Positions 8,958 through 17,218 of a stretch of 64,000 nt of DNA are shown here, one piece after another. The translations under genes were made by a program, and so were the position numbers. The DNA is from Blastomonas sp. SL216 (GTDB taxonomy: Bacteria > Pseudomonadota > Alphaproteobacteria > Sphingomonadales > Sphingomonadaceae), in NCBI GenBank assembly GCA_026625625.1, contig CP113055.1, positions 2,234,501 through 2,298,500 of the forward strand, read 5' to 3'. Positions within the stretch are counted from its first letter, which is position 1; each line of letters opens with the position of its first letter. The notes beneath the pieces were generated by a model. That model was not told the origin of the DNA, searched no databases, and was given only the letters and a program-made list of their open reading frames with translations.

Positions 8958-10364
8958 TCACCCCATCGGCAGCGTCAGCACCGCGCGCAGCCCTTCGACG
9001 GCGCCGCCTGACGCGCGCCTGTTCTCCAGCCGCAGCGCGCCGCCATGCTGCTGCATGATTGCGCGGGCGAGCGTGAGGCCCAGGCCCGTGCCGCCGGTGG
9101 CCATATTGCGCGAGGCCTCCAGCCGGGTGAACGGCTCGAACATCCGTTCGATCTGATCATCCGGAATGCCGGGGCCGTCATCATCAATGGTGATCACAAC
9201 CTGCCCCACGCCCTGAGCGATGCTCACCCGCGCGCGCGCGCCATAGCGCACCGCATTGCCGATGACGTTGCGCAACGCGCGGCGGATCCAGGTGAGCTGC
9301 AGCGGCACGACAATGCGCGGTGTTTCGGCCAGGGCGACATCATGGCCGAGGTCGCGATATTCGTCCGCGATCATGTCGACCAGCGCACCCAGATTGACCG
9401 GTTCGCGCGCTTCGCCGGTGCGGCCTATGCGCGCCAGGGTCAGGATATCGTCGAGCGTGCGGGTGATGTCGTCGATGCTGGCGACCATGCGTTCGCGCTG
9501 GCGGTCATCGGGCACCGATTCGACCCGCACGCGCAGCGCGGCGAGCGGCGTCTTCAGGTCATGCCCGATCGCGCCCAGCATCACGTCCTTCTCGTTCAGC
9601 ATCGCGGCAATCCGCGCGCTCATCGCGTTGAACGATCGGGTGAGGTCGGCCAGATCGCTGGGGCCGCTCGGCTCGATCGGCCGCGCTTCCTGCGTCTGCT
9701 CGAAATGCGCCACGCCTTCGCGCAGCGTGCCCATCGATCGGGCGATTCGCCGGGTCAGCCATATCAGCGGCACCAGCATGACGATGTACAGCACCACCGT
9801 CTGCACGATGATCGAGGCGATGATGCGGTTCGACGCCTCGGGCACCGGAACCCTGACGCTGAGCCACTGGCCATCGTCGCGCTGGATCGCGATCACCGCG
9901 AGCATGCGGACGCGGTCGTTGCTGCGCCCGCCGATTTCCGCTGCCAACCGGTCGACACGGCGCGAGCGCGGCGGCGCAGCCATGGTCGCTGCCTCGATCC
10001 GGCTGTAGCGCACGCCATAGCTTGGCAGGATGGCCCCCAGCCGCGAGACGAGCCCGGGCAGCGGGCGCATGCCGGGCTGGATCGGCAAGGCGGGGGTCAG
10101 GTCGGTGCGCCGGAACCTCAGGCCAGGTGCGCGCCCGAACCGTCCCAGAAAGCGCTCGCGCAGCGGGCGGCCCTGCTGCAGCCGGTCGGTCGCCGCAATC
10201 AGGCGGACCGAGGCTTCGGCCGCGACGCGGTCCATCGATGCCTCGCGCTGCCCGCGCACCAGCATCACCGCGTTGAGCAGCTGGCCGACCAGCAGCGCGA
10301 GCGCGATCGTCAGCAGCAAGCGCCCTGCAAGGCTCGACGGCCAGAGCCGCTTGAGCGCGCTCAT
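8958..10364 (-). CDS. sensor histidine kinase, OmpR/EnvZ class
   Basis: The product has 468 residues. Transmembrane helices lie at about 13-35 and 182-203 and enclose a periplasmic region of about 145 residues. A HAMP linker follows at about 203-255, then HisKA with phospho-acceptor His at about 268 (A-I-G-H-D-L-K-T-P), and a HATPase domain with N-V-I-G-N-A-V-R-Y, D-D-G-P-G-I and G-T-G-L-G-L-T. It overlaps the upstream response regulator by four bases (ATGA), a translationally coupled pair. The periplasmic domain is not a type I recognise, so the signal is unknown. All catalytic boxes appear intact. Confidence 0.93.
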   Translation of the reverse strand: MSALKRLWPSSLAGRLLLTIALALLVGQLLNAVMLVRGQREASMDRVAAEASVRLIAATDRLQQGRPLRERFLGRFGRAPGLRFRRTDLTPALPIQPGMRPLPGLVSRLGAILPSYGVRYSRIEAATMAAPPRSRRVDRLAAEIGGRSNDRVRMLAVIAIQRDDGQWLSVRVPVPEASNRIIASIIVQTVVLYIVMLVPLIWLTRRIARSMGTLREGVAHFEQTQEARPIEPSGPSDLADLTRSFNAMSARIAAMLNEKDVMLGAIGHDLKTPLAALRVRVESVPDDRQRERMVASIDDITRTLDDILTLARIGRTGEAREPVNLGALVDMIADEYRDLGHDVALAETPRIVVPLQLTWIRRALRNVIGNAVRYGARARVSIAQGVGQVVITIDDDGPGIPDDQIERMFEPFTRLEASRNMATGGTGLGLTLARAIMQQHGGALRLENRRASGGAVEGLRAVLTLPMG

Positions 10365-11095
10365 GCCGCGTCCGGGCTGGCGAGCCGCCGCACGCGTGCG
10401 GCCAGCGTGTAGCCGCCGCCCCAGACGGTCTTGATCAGGCGTGGGGACCGATTGTCCGCCTCCACCTTCTTGCGCAAGCGGCTGATCTGGTTGTCGATCG
10501 CGCGGTCGAACAGATGCGCCTCGCGGCCATGCGCCAGATCGAGCAGCTGGTCGCGGTTGAGCACATGCCCGGCATGTTCGCAGAACACCTGCAACAGCTT
10601 GAACTCGGCGGTGGATATGGGGACGAGCGCACCATCGGGATCGGTCAGGCGGCGCTTGACGGTATCGAGCCGCCAGCCATCGAACTCGAAGCCCTGCACC
10701 TCGTCTTCCGCCGGTTGCGGCACTCGCGCGGTGCGGCGCAGCACCGTCTTGATGCGGGCGACCAGCTCGCGCGGGTCAAAGGGTTTGACGACATAGTCAT
10801 CGGCGCCGATTTCCAGCCCGATGATGCGGTCCATCGCCTCTCCCTTGGCGGTGAGCAGAATGACCGGAATTTCGGATTGCGCCGCGACATGGCGGCAGAG
10901 GCTGAGACCATCCTCGCCGGGCATCATGATGTCGAGCAGCAGGATCGAGAAGCGCTGGTCGCGCATCAGCGTGCGCGCCCTCGCCGCATCGCCCGCCTCG
11001 GTCACGGCAAAGCCCTGGCCGACGAGATATTCGGCCAGCGGCTCGCGCAGACTTGGCTCGTCATCGATCAGCAGGATGTGCGCGGGCTCGGTCAT
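10361..11095 (-). CDS. OmpR-family response regulator
   Basis: The product has 244 residues. The receiver domain has acidic residues D11/D12 and phospho-acceptor D55 (L-L-L-D-I-M-M-P-G); the conserved T-A-K and K-P-F-D-P-R-E-L complete the switch. A C-terminal winged helix begins near residue 130 and includes L-T-x-x-E-F-K-L-L and the R-A-I-D-N-Q-I-S-R-L-R-K-K-V recognition helix. It is the first gene of the two-gene operon with the histidine kinase. A 113-base stretch separates it from the EF-hand gene and contains a 10-bp inverted repeat (11112-11121 with 11173-11182). Regulated genes cannot be named. Confidence 0.94.
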   Translation of the reverse strand: MTEPAHILLIDDEPSLREPLAEYLVGQGFAVTEAGDAARARTLMRDQRFSILLLDIMMPGEDGLSLCRHVAAQSEIPVILLTAKGEAMDRIIGLEIGADDYVVKPFDPRELVARIKTVLRRTARVPQPAEDEVQGFEFDGWRLDTVKRRLTDPDGALVPISTAEFKLLQVFCEHAGHVLNRDQLLDLAHGREAHLFDRAIDNQISRLRKKVEADNRSPRLIKTVWGGGYTLAARVRRLASPDAA

Positions 11096-11208
11096 CGTAG
11101 GTCAGCATGTGCCGGGTGCAGGGTTGAAAGGCAACCGGCTCCGGACGCTTGCCCCCCTGATCTTGGAGGAGTCTGCACCCGGAGCCGGAAGTTCGCGAAA
11201 GGCGCGGA

Positions 11209-11850
11209 TCAGCCCTGCGGCGCGGTGCGGCGCTGCTGCCAGCGCTGCTTCATCGCCTCGCGTGCGGCCTTGCGCTCTTCCTGGGTGATCTTGCCATCCT
11301 TGTTGGTGTCGTTGCGGCCGAAGCGCTCCAATGCGCCCGCCTCGAACTCGGCGAGCGTGATGGCCTGGTCCTTGTTCGCATCGAGCCGCATCATGTCACC
11401 GTGCATGCCGCGACCCATGCCGCCATGGCCGCCGCGCATGCCCATCTTGTGACCGCCGCGCCCGCCGCCCATATGGGCACCGGGTTCACCCGGACCACGC
11501 TCGCCGCCACGTTCGCCGCGCATCGCCATGCGCTCCATGCGCTTGGCCTGGCCGGCCTCGCGCGCGGCGGTCATCTCGGCGAGGCTCAGCTCGCCGCTGC
11601 CGTCGGTGTCCATCTTCTTGAAGCGTTCGGCCATGCGGGCGTCGCGATCGGCCTTGTCGATCTTGCCGTCCTTGTTGAAATCGATGCGGTCGAACATCTT
11701 GCGCGCCTGGGCCCGCACTTCATCCTGGGTGACGACGCCGTCCTGATTGGCATCCGGGCCGCGCATCTTGCCGGGTGCGGGCTGCGCGATCGCGATGCTG
11801 CCGGTGAGCATCGCGGCCAACGCGGCTCCGGCGATAAGGGTCTTTTTCAT
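11209..11850 (-). CDS. secreted EF-hand protein with five calcium-binding loops
   Basis: The product has 213 residues with a signal peptide at about 1-22 (K-K-T-L-I-A-G-A... A-I-A-Q). Five EF-hand loops are visible: D-A-N-Q-D-G, D-F-N-K-D-G, D-T-D-G-S-G, D-A-N-K-D-Q and D-T-N-K-D-G, three before and two after a Gly/His/Met/Arg-rich linker of about 45 residues. Loop 4 has Gln where most loops have Gly. The linker, rich in His and Met, could bind a transition metal. A role in periplasmic calcium binding is inferred from the family. The ATG at 11850 starts the signal peptide; an in-frame ATG at 11868 adds six residues. Confidence 0.85.
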   Translation of the reverse strand: MKKTLIAGAALAAMLTGSIAIAQPAPGKMRGPDANQDGVVTQDEVRAQARKMFDRIDFNKDGKIDKADRDARMAERFKKMDTDGSGELSLAEMTAAREAGQAKRMERMAMRGERGGERGPGEPGAHMGGGRGGHKMGMRGGHGGMGRGMHGDMMRLDANKDQAITLAEFEAGALERFGRNDTNKDGKITQEERKAAREAMKQRWQQRRTAPQG

Positions 11851-11884
11851 GGGGAACAGGTCCTTCAAATTCGTCTCGGGGGTC

Positions 11885-11985
11885 GGAAGCCGCCCCGGCC
11901 CCGGCTAGCAGGGGGGCGAGAAAGGGGCCGAGGCGGCTTCCATGACCGTCTTTCTAGCCCGGCATTGTCGCATGATTATGCCGGG
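11885..11985. other. two strong hairpins in the divergent EF-hand / ABC-F gap
   Basis: The 261 bases between the EF-hand start (11850) and the ABC-F start (12112) hold two inverted repeats. The first pairs 11885-11902 with 11924-11941, an 18-bp arm with one mismatch. The second pairs CCCGGCAT at 11958-11965 with ATGCCGGG at 11978-11985. Neither gene ends here, so they are not ordinary terminators. On the minus strand the first would lie in the 5' leader of the EF-hand gene, 34 bases from its start codon. I see no other feature in the gap. Confidence 0.5.
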
Positions 11986-12111
11986 GCCGCAGCAAAAGTG
12001 TCGCAAACTGTATCGGATCGGGCGGCCCGTTCACTCTGGGGCAAGGCTTTCGCTGCATCGCAGCAAGCCACGGCTTGGCGAACGCCGCGTCTGCTGATAG
12101 GCGCTCCTCCC

Positions 12112-13974
12112 ATGCTTTCTATGAACAACATCACCGTGCGCCTGGGCGGCCGCACCATCCTGGACGGCGCAACGGCGGCGATCCCGCCCGGCAGCCGTGT
12201 CGGCCTGATCGGGCGCAACGGCGCGGGCAAATCGACGCTGATGAAGGTCATGATCGGCGAGCTGGAGCCCGATGACGGCGAGATCGACATGCCGCGCCTG
12301 GCGCGCCTGGGCTATGTCGCGCAGGAAGCGCCGCACGGCGATGTCACCCCGCTCGATACCGTGCTCGCCGCCGATATCGAACGCACTGCGCTGCTGGAAG
12401 AGGCGGAAACCTGCACCGATCCCGACCGGTTGGGCGACGTGCACGAACGGCTGCTGGCGATCGACGCCTATAGCGCGCCCTCGCGCGCGGCGATCATCCT
12501 CACCGGGCTCGGCTTTGACGAAGAGATGCAGAACCGCCCGCTCGACAGCTTTTCCGGCGGCTGGAAAATGCGCGTCGCGCTGGGCGCGCTGCTGTTCTCG
12601 CAGCCCGATATCCTGCTGCTCGACGAACCGTCGAACCATCTCGATCTTGAAGCGACCGTCTGGCTGGAGAATTTCCTCAAGGCCTATCCGGCGACGCTGA
12701 TCGTCATCAGCCATGAACGCGACCTGCTCAACAATGTCGTCGACCATATCCTGCACCTGCAGGGCGGCAAGGTGACGCTCTATCCGGGCGGCTATGACAG
12801 TTTCGAGCGGCAGCGCGCCGAACGCGCCGCGCAGCTCGCCGCCGCCAAGGCCTCGCAAGATGCCCAGCGTGCCAAGCTGCAGGACTATATAGCCCGCAAC
12901 AGCGCGCGCGCCTCGACCGCCAAACAGGCCCAGTCGCGCGCCAAGATGCTGGCCAAGATGCAGCCGATCACCGCGCTGATCGACGATCCCAGCCTGACCT
13001 TCGATTTTCCCAGCCCGTCGGAATTGCGGCCGCCGCTGATCACGCTCGACCTGGCAGCGGTCGGCTATGGCGAGGCCAAGCCCATCTTGCAGCGGCTGAA
13101 CCTGCGCATCGATCCCGACGACCGCGTGGCGCTGCTGGGGCGAAACGGCAACGGCAAGACCACGCTCGCCCGGCTGCTCGCCGCACAGCTGCCGCCGATG
13201 GAAGGCGAAATGAACACCGCCGGCAAGATGCAGGTCGGCTATTTCACCCAGTATCAGGTCGAAGAGCTGGAGGCCGACAGCACCCCGCTGGAGCAGATGA
13301 CCCGCGCGATGCAGGGCAAGACCCCGGCCGCGGTGCGCGCGCAGCTGGGCCGGTTCGGCTTTTCCGGCAACCGAGCCATATCGCAGGTCGGCACCCTGTC
13401 CGGCGGCGAGCGCGCGCGGCTGGCGCTGGCGCTGATCACCCGCGATGCGCCGCATCTGCTGATCCTCGATGAGCCGACCAACCACCTTGATGTCGATGCG
13501 CGCGAGGCGCTGGTGCAAGCGCTCAACGAATATTCGGGCGCGGTGCTGCTGATCAGCCATGACCGCCATATGGTGGAGCTGACCGCCGACCGGCTGGTGC
13601 TGGTCGATAGCGGCACCGCCACCGAATATCAGGGCAGCATGGATGATTATATCGACTTCATCCTGGGCGTGAACCAGCCCAAGGGTGAGGGCAAGCCCAA
13701 GGCGAAGAAGGACAAGAAGGCCGAGGCCGAGCGCCGCGAGCAGGTGCGGCAGATCCGCGCCAAGGTGAGCGCGGCGGAAAAGACCATCGCCACGCTGCAG
13801 GCCCGGTGCAGCGAGTTCGACCGCGCGATGTTCGATCCGTCCACGGCCAGCGGCGAGCTTGCCAAGCTGACCATGAGCGAACTCTCCCGCCGCCGTGCCA
13901 AGGTGGCCGAGGAACTGGCCGAGGTCGAGGCGGCCTGGCTGGAGAACAACGAATTGCTCGAGGCACTGGATTGA
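12112..13974 (+). CDS. ABC-F family ATPase (Uup/YheS-like)
   Basis: The product has 620 residues and two ATP-binding cassettes with no membrane domain, so it is a soluble ABC-F protein expected to act on ribosomes. Cassette 1 has G-R-N-G-A-G-K-S-T, S-F-S-G-G-W and L-L-D-E-P-S-N-H-L-D. Cassette 2 has G-R-N-G-N-G-K-T-T, L-S-G-G-E-R-A-R and I-L-D-E-P-T-N-H-L-D. The linker is charged and the last 90 or so residues form a Lys/Glu-rich coiled coil after a K-P-K-A-K-K-D-K-K-A stretch. Start at ATG 12112 (M-L-S-M-N-N-I); ATG 12121 is also possible. No good Shine-Dalgarno is visible for either. No antibiotic-resistance role is indicated. Confidence 0.93.
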   Translation: MLSMNNITVRLGGRTILDGATAAIPPGSRVGLIGRNGAGKSTLMKVMIGELEPDDGEIDMPRLARLGYVAQEAPHGDVTPLDTVLAADIERTALLEEAETCTDPDRLGDVHERLLAIDAYSAPSRAAIILTGLGFDEEMQNRPLDSFSGGWKMRVALGALLFSQPDILLLDEPSNHLDLEATVWLENFLKAYPATLIVISHERDLLNNVVDHILHLQGGKVTLYPGGYDSFERQRAERAAQLAAAKASQDAQRAKLQDYIARNSARASTAKQAQSRAKMLAKMQPITALIDDPSLTFDFPSPSELRPPLITLDLAAVGYGEAKPILQRLNLRIDPDDRVALLGRNGNGKTTLARLLAAQLPPMEGEMNTAGKMQVGYFTQYQVEELEADSTPLEQMTRAMQGKTPAAVRAQLGRFGFSGNRAISQVGTLSGGERARLALALITRDAPHLLILDEPTNHLDVDAREALVQALNEYSGAVLLISHDRHMVELTADRLVLVDSGTATEYQGSMDDYIDFILGVNQPKGEGKPKAKKDKKAEAERREQVRQIRAKVSAAEKTIATLQARCSEFDRAMFDPSTASGELAKLTMSELSRRRAKVAEELAEVEAAWLENNELLEALD

Positions 13975-14038
13975 GGCTTGCGGCCCCCTTCGCGCTGGTT
14001 TAACTGAACGATTAAACAAGCCCGAGAGGAAATCTGAC

Positions 14039-15286
14039 ATGGCCGAAGCCTATATCATCGATGCCGTCCGCACCCCGCGCGGGGTCGGCAAGCCCGGCAA
14101 GGGCGCGCTGTCGCACCTGCACCCGCAGGATCTGGCCGCGACCGTGCTCAAGGCGATCAAGGAGCGCAACGCGCTCGACACCGCCACGGTCGACGACGTG
14201 ATCTGGTCGACCTCGACGCAAAAGGGCAAGCAGGGCGGCGATCTGGGCCGCATGGCGGCGCTGGCCGCGGGCTATGACACCAAGGCGAGCGGCATGACGC
14301 TGGACCGTTTCTGCGGCGGCGGCATCACCTCGGTCAACCTCGCCACGGCGGCGATCATGTCGGGCATGGAAGATTGCGTCATCGCCGGTGGTACCGAGAT
14401 GATGAGCTATACCCAGGTCGTCGCGGCTGCCGAGGCCAATGCCGGCATGCCCCCGCCGCTGATGGGATCGCACAACCCCGCGCTCGACGAACTGCACCCC
14501 CAGTCGCACCAGGGCGTGTGCGGCGATGCCATCGCCTCGATGGAAGGCATTTCGCGTGAAGCGCTCGATGCACTCGCACTCGTCAGCCAGCAGCGCGCGG
14601 CCCGCGCCATTGCCGAGGGCCGTTTCGACAAATCGGTGGTGCCGGTGCACAATCCCGATGGCAGCGTGGCGCTCGACAAGGAAGAATTCCCCCGTCCCGA
14701 TACCACCGCAGAGAGCCTGGCGGCGCTGAAGCCCGCCTTTGCCGGCATGGCCGATTTCGAGATCGGCGGCACGACCTTCCGCAAGCAGATCAACCGCCGC
14801 TATCCCGATCTGCAGATCGAGCACATGCACCATGCTGGCAACAGCTCGGGCGTGGTCGACGGCGCCGCCGCCGTGCTGCTGACGTCGAAGGAGTATGCCG
14901 ACAAGCATGGCCTCAAGCCCCGCGCGCGCATCGTCACCTATGTCAACATGGGCGATGACCCGACGCTGATGCTCAACGCGCCCGTCCCCGCCGCGAAAAA
15001 GGCGCTGGAGCGCGCTGGTCTCACCAAGGACGATATCGACGTCTGGGAAATCAACGAGGCCTTCGCCGTCGTCGCCGAGAAGTTCATCCGTGATCTCGAT
15101 CTCGACCGCGAGAAGGTGAACATCAACGGCGGCGCGATGGCGCTGGGCCACCCGATCGGTGCGACCGGATCGATGCTGATCGGCACCGCGCTTGACGAAC
15201 TGGAGCGTTCGGGCGGCCGTTATGGCCTGGTCACCATGTGCGCGGCGGGCGGCATGGCGCCTGCGATCATCATCGAACGCATCTGA
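14039..15286 (+). CDS. acetyl-CoA C-acyltransferase (thiolase)
   Basis: The product is a 415-residue thiolase that cleaves or forms beta-ketoacyl-CoA. The nucleophilic cysteine is at about 92 in D-R-F-C-G-G-G. The catalytic His is in G-H-P-I-G-A-T-G-S and the second Cys in T-M-C-A-A-G-G-M. The N-E-A-F-A motif is present. The start at ATG 14039 has GAGAGGAAA upstream. No other beta-oxidation gene adjoins it, so it could serve fatty-acid degradation, acetoacetyl-CoA formation or a catabolic pathway; chain length cannot be read from the sequence. It converges with divK across 25 bases. Confidence 0.93.
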   Translation: MAEAYIIDAVRTPRGVGKPGKGALSHLHPQDLAATVLKAIKERNALDTATVDDVIWSTSTQKGKQGGDLGRMAALAAGYDTKASGMTLDRFCGGGITSVNLATAAIMSGMEDCVIAGGTEMMSYTQVVAAAEANAGMPPPLMGSHNPALDELHPQSHQGVCGDAIASMEGISREALDALALVSQQRAARAIAEGRFDKSVVPVHNPDGSVALDKEEFPRPDTTAESLAALKPAFAGMADFEIGGTTFRKQINRRYPDLQIEHMHHAGNSSGVVDGAAAVLLTSKEYADKHGLKPRARIVTYVNMGDDPTLMLNAPVPAAKKALERAGLTKDDIDVWEINEAFAVVAEKFIRDLDLDREKVNINGGAMALGHPIGATGSMLIGTALDELERSGGRYGLVTMCAAGGMAPAIIIERI

Positions 15287-15311
15287 TGAAAAGGCAGGCG
15301 GTGGGCGCGGC

Positions 15312-15674
15312 TCAGACGAGCGCGTTCACCGCCGCCATGAACGGGCCGATCGAGACGGGCTTCGAGACATAGCCCTCTGCTCCGGCGGCGCGAATCCTGT
15401 CCTCGTCCCCCTTGCCGGCATATGCGGTGACCGCCATGATCGGGATCAGGCGCAGGTCGCGATCGGCCTTGATCGTCTCAATCAGCTCCAGCCCGCTGAC
15501 ATGCGGCAGCTGGATATCCATGATGATCAGCCCGGGCACGAACTGGCGCGCGCGCTCCATCACCTCGCGACCATCGGCCAGCCCCTCGACCGCAAAGCCA
15601 TGCGCGGTGAGGAGATCGCAGAAAAGTTTGCGATTGAGGTCGTTATCCTCGACAACCAGCACTCTTTTTGCCAC
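15312..15674 (-). CDS. divK: DivK-like single-domain response regulator
   Basis: The product is a 120-residue stand-alone receiver domain. V-V-E-D-N-D-L-N-R-K-L-F at the start, phospho-acceptor Asp in I-I-M-D-I-Q-L-P, A-V-T-A-Y-A and Y-V-S-K-P-V-S closely follow DivK, the alphaproteobacterial cell-cycle regulator that controls the DivJ/PleC-CckA-CtrA pathway. The best start is the GTG at 15674 (V-A-K-R-V-L-V); the frame continues open upstream to 16361, but that part overlaps two clear plus-strand genes and does not resemble any protein. The gene is divergent from the DUF3572 gene, an arrangement expected in sphingomonads. pleD is not adjacent. Confidence 0.85.
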   Translation of the reverse strand: MAKRVLVVEDNDLNRKLFCDLLTAHGFAVEGLADGREVMERARQFVPGLIIMDIQLPHVSGLELIETIKADRDLRLIPIMAVTAYAGKGDEDRIRAAGAEGYVSKPVSIGPFMAAVNALV

Positions 15675-15746
15675 TGAACCGCTTATCCAATTTGCCGGAT
15701 CTTTGCATCCGGCGGTTGCTTTCAACTGGGGATGTAGGCGAAAGCC

Positions 15747-16037
15747 GTGGGCGACACAATCAGGGCAGATGAAGAGGAATCGGGCGACGCGGTGACGCTG
15801 GCGTTGCTGGCGCTGGGATGGCTGCTGAGCGATGGGGATCGGGCCTCGCGGCTGCTCGCGCTGACCGGCATGACGGCGGACGATCTGCGCCAGGGGGCAA
15901 CCAATCCCCGCATCCTGGCAGAATTCATCCGCTATCTGGAAGGCTATGAGGCCGATCTGGTGGCGGCGGCCGATGCCATCGGCGCAAGCCCGGCGCAGCT
16001 GGTCAACGCCCGGATCGAGCTGGAACGCCGGACCTGA
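15747..16037 (+). CDS. DUF3572 family protein
   Basis: The product is a 96-residue, all-helical acidic protein: A-L-L-A-L-G-W-L-L, A-S-R-L-L-A-L-T-G-M, F-I-R-Y-L-E-G-Y-E-A-D-L. The motif order matches DUF3572, an uncharacterised alphaproteobacterial family found beside divK. It starts at GTG 15747, 72 bases from the divergent divK start, so the two may share a promoter region. A cell-cycle link is suggested only by position. It is the first gene of a plus-strand run that continues through the HAD hydrolase. Confidence 0.8.
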   Translation: MGDTIRADEEESGDAVTLALLALGWLLSDGDRASRLLALTGMTADDLRQGATNPRILAEFIRYLEGYEADLVAAADAIGASPAQLVNARIELERRT

Positions 16038-16053
16038 ACCGAATGGAGATTTG

Positions 16054-16725
16054 ATGACCGCAAATGCCACCCCCAACCGTCCGCTGCTGGTCACCGATTG
16101 TGACGAGGTGCTGCTGTACATGGTCGCACCGTTCAAGGCGTGGCTGGACGAAGAGCATGATATCGAGTTCGACTTTTCCGGTGGTGATTTCGCCAAGGCG
16201 CTGATCGACCGCAAGACGCGCGAGGCAGTGAAGCCCGGCGATATCTGGCCTTTGCTCGGCGCGTTTTTCGATACCGAGATGCACCGCCAGACGCCGATCA
16301 CCGGCGCGGTCGAGGCATTGAAGGCGATTGGCGAGCATGCCGACATCGTCGTGCTGACCAATTTGATGGACGACCGCCAGCAGGCGCGCAGCGAACAGCT
16401 GGCGCGGTTCGGGCTCCATCATCGCGTCGTGTGCAACCAGGGGCCCAAGGGCGAACCGCTGCGCAAGATCGTGGAAGAGCATAATCCCAGTGTCGCGATC
16501 TTTGTCGACGACCTGCCCCAGCACCATGAGTCCGCCGCCGAGCATGCGCCGCACGTCTGGCGGCTGCACATGGTCGGAGAGGAAGGCCTGGCCCCGCATA
16601 TCGCCTGCGCCGCCAATGCCGGCCATGCCCATGCACGCATCGACCGCTGGGACGAGGCGCTGGCCTGGGTTCTCGAACGTTTCGCGGTCGGAGCGCCCGC
16701 GCCCGGCATCCAGGCGGCCGCCTGA
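16054..16725 (+). CDS. HAD-family hydrolase
   Basis: The product has 223 residues. Motif I is V-T-D-C-D-E-V, with both aspartates but Val in place of the more usual Thr/Gly; motif II is V-V-L-T-N-L; a Lys in G-P-K-G-E-P serves as motif III; and I-F-V-D-D-L-P carries the acidic pair of motif IV. A cap insertion lies between motifs I and II. The fold is clear, the substrate is not. The ATG at 16054 follows GGAGAT by a few bases and lies 16 bases after the DUF3572 stop, so cotranscription is likely. Confidence 0.82.
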   Translation: MTANATPNRPLLVTDCDEVLLYMVAPFKAWLDEEHDIEFDFSGGDFAKALIDRKTREAVKPGDIWPLLGAFFDTEMHRQTPITGAVEALKAIGEHADIVVLTNLMDDRQQARSEQLARFGLHHRVVCNQGPKGEPLRKIVEEHNPSVAIFVDDLPQHHESAAEHAPHVWRLHMVGEEGLAPHIACAANAGHAHARIDRWDEALAWVLERFAVGAPAPGIQAAA

Positions 16726-16750
16726 ACCGTAACCTTTAGAAAGATATCCC

Positions 16751-17218
16751 ATGACCGACAGCATCGACGCCAAACTCGCCGAAATGGGCGTGGAACTGCC
16801 CCAGCCGGCAGCCCCCGTCGCCTCCTATGTCCCCACCGTCGAAGCGGGCGGCATGCTCTACATCTCTGGCCAGCTGCCCTTTATCGACGGCAAGGTCGTC
16901 ACCGGACGGCTGGGCGAGAATGTCTCGCTGGAACAGGGTGAGGCGGCGGCCCGCGCCTGCGGCATCATGCTGATCGCACAGATGAAGGCGGCCCTGGGCT
17001 CGCTCGACCGGGTCGAGCGCATCGTCAAGCTGGGCGCGTTCATCTCCAGCACGCCCGAATTCAATGCGCAGCCCAAGGTCGCCAATGGCGCATCGGACCT
17101 GATGGTGCAGGTGTTCGGCCCCGCCGGCCAGCATGCCCGCAGCGCCGTGGGCGTTCCCGTGCTGCCGCTGGGCGCAGCTGTAGAGATTGATGCCATTGTC
17201 GCCGTTCGGCCTGCTTGA
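16751..17218 (+). CDS. RidA (YjgF/YER057c/UK114) family protein
   Basis: The product has 155 residues of the longer RidA type: L-Y-I-S-G-Q-L-P near residue 36, and the conserved arginine in H-A-R-S-A-V-G-V-P followed by L-P-L-G-A-A-V-E-I-D at the C-terminus. RidA proteins hydrolyse reactive enamine/imine intermediates to ketones and ammonia. The active-site arginine is present. It starts 25 bases after the HAD gene and its last 29 bases overlap the next gene, so it is part of an operon. Confidence 0.9.
   Translation: MTDSIDAKLAEMGVELPQPAAPVASYVPTVEAGGMLYISGQLPFIDGKVVTGRLGENVSLEQGEAAARACGIMLIAQMKAALGSLDRVERIVKLGAFISSTPEFNAQPKVANGASDLMVQVFGPAGQHARSAVGVPVLPLGAAVEIDAIVAVRPA

Noticed and set aside
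12031-14040. 669-codon open frame on the minus strand
   Set aside because: Antisense to the ABC-F ATPase, which has all family motifs; the frame's composition is that of a shadow.
15675-16361. Long N-terminal extension of the DivK frame
   Set aside because: It overlaps DUF3572 and HAD genes and has no similarity to any domain; a GTG start at 15674 gives a standard DivK.
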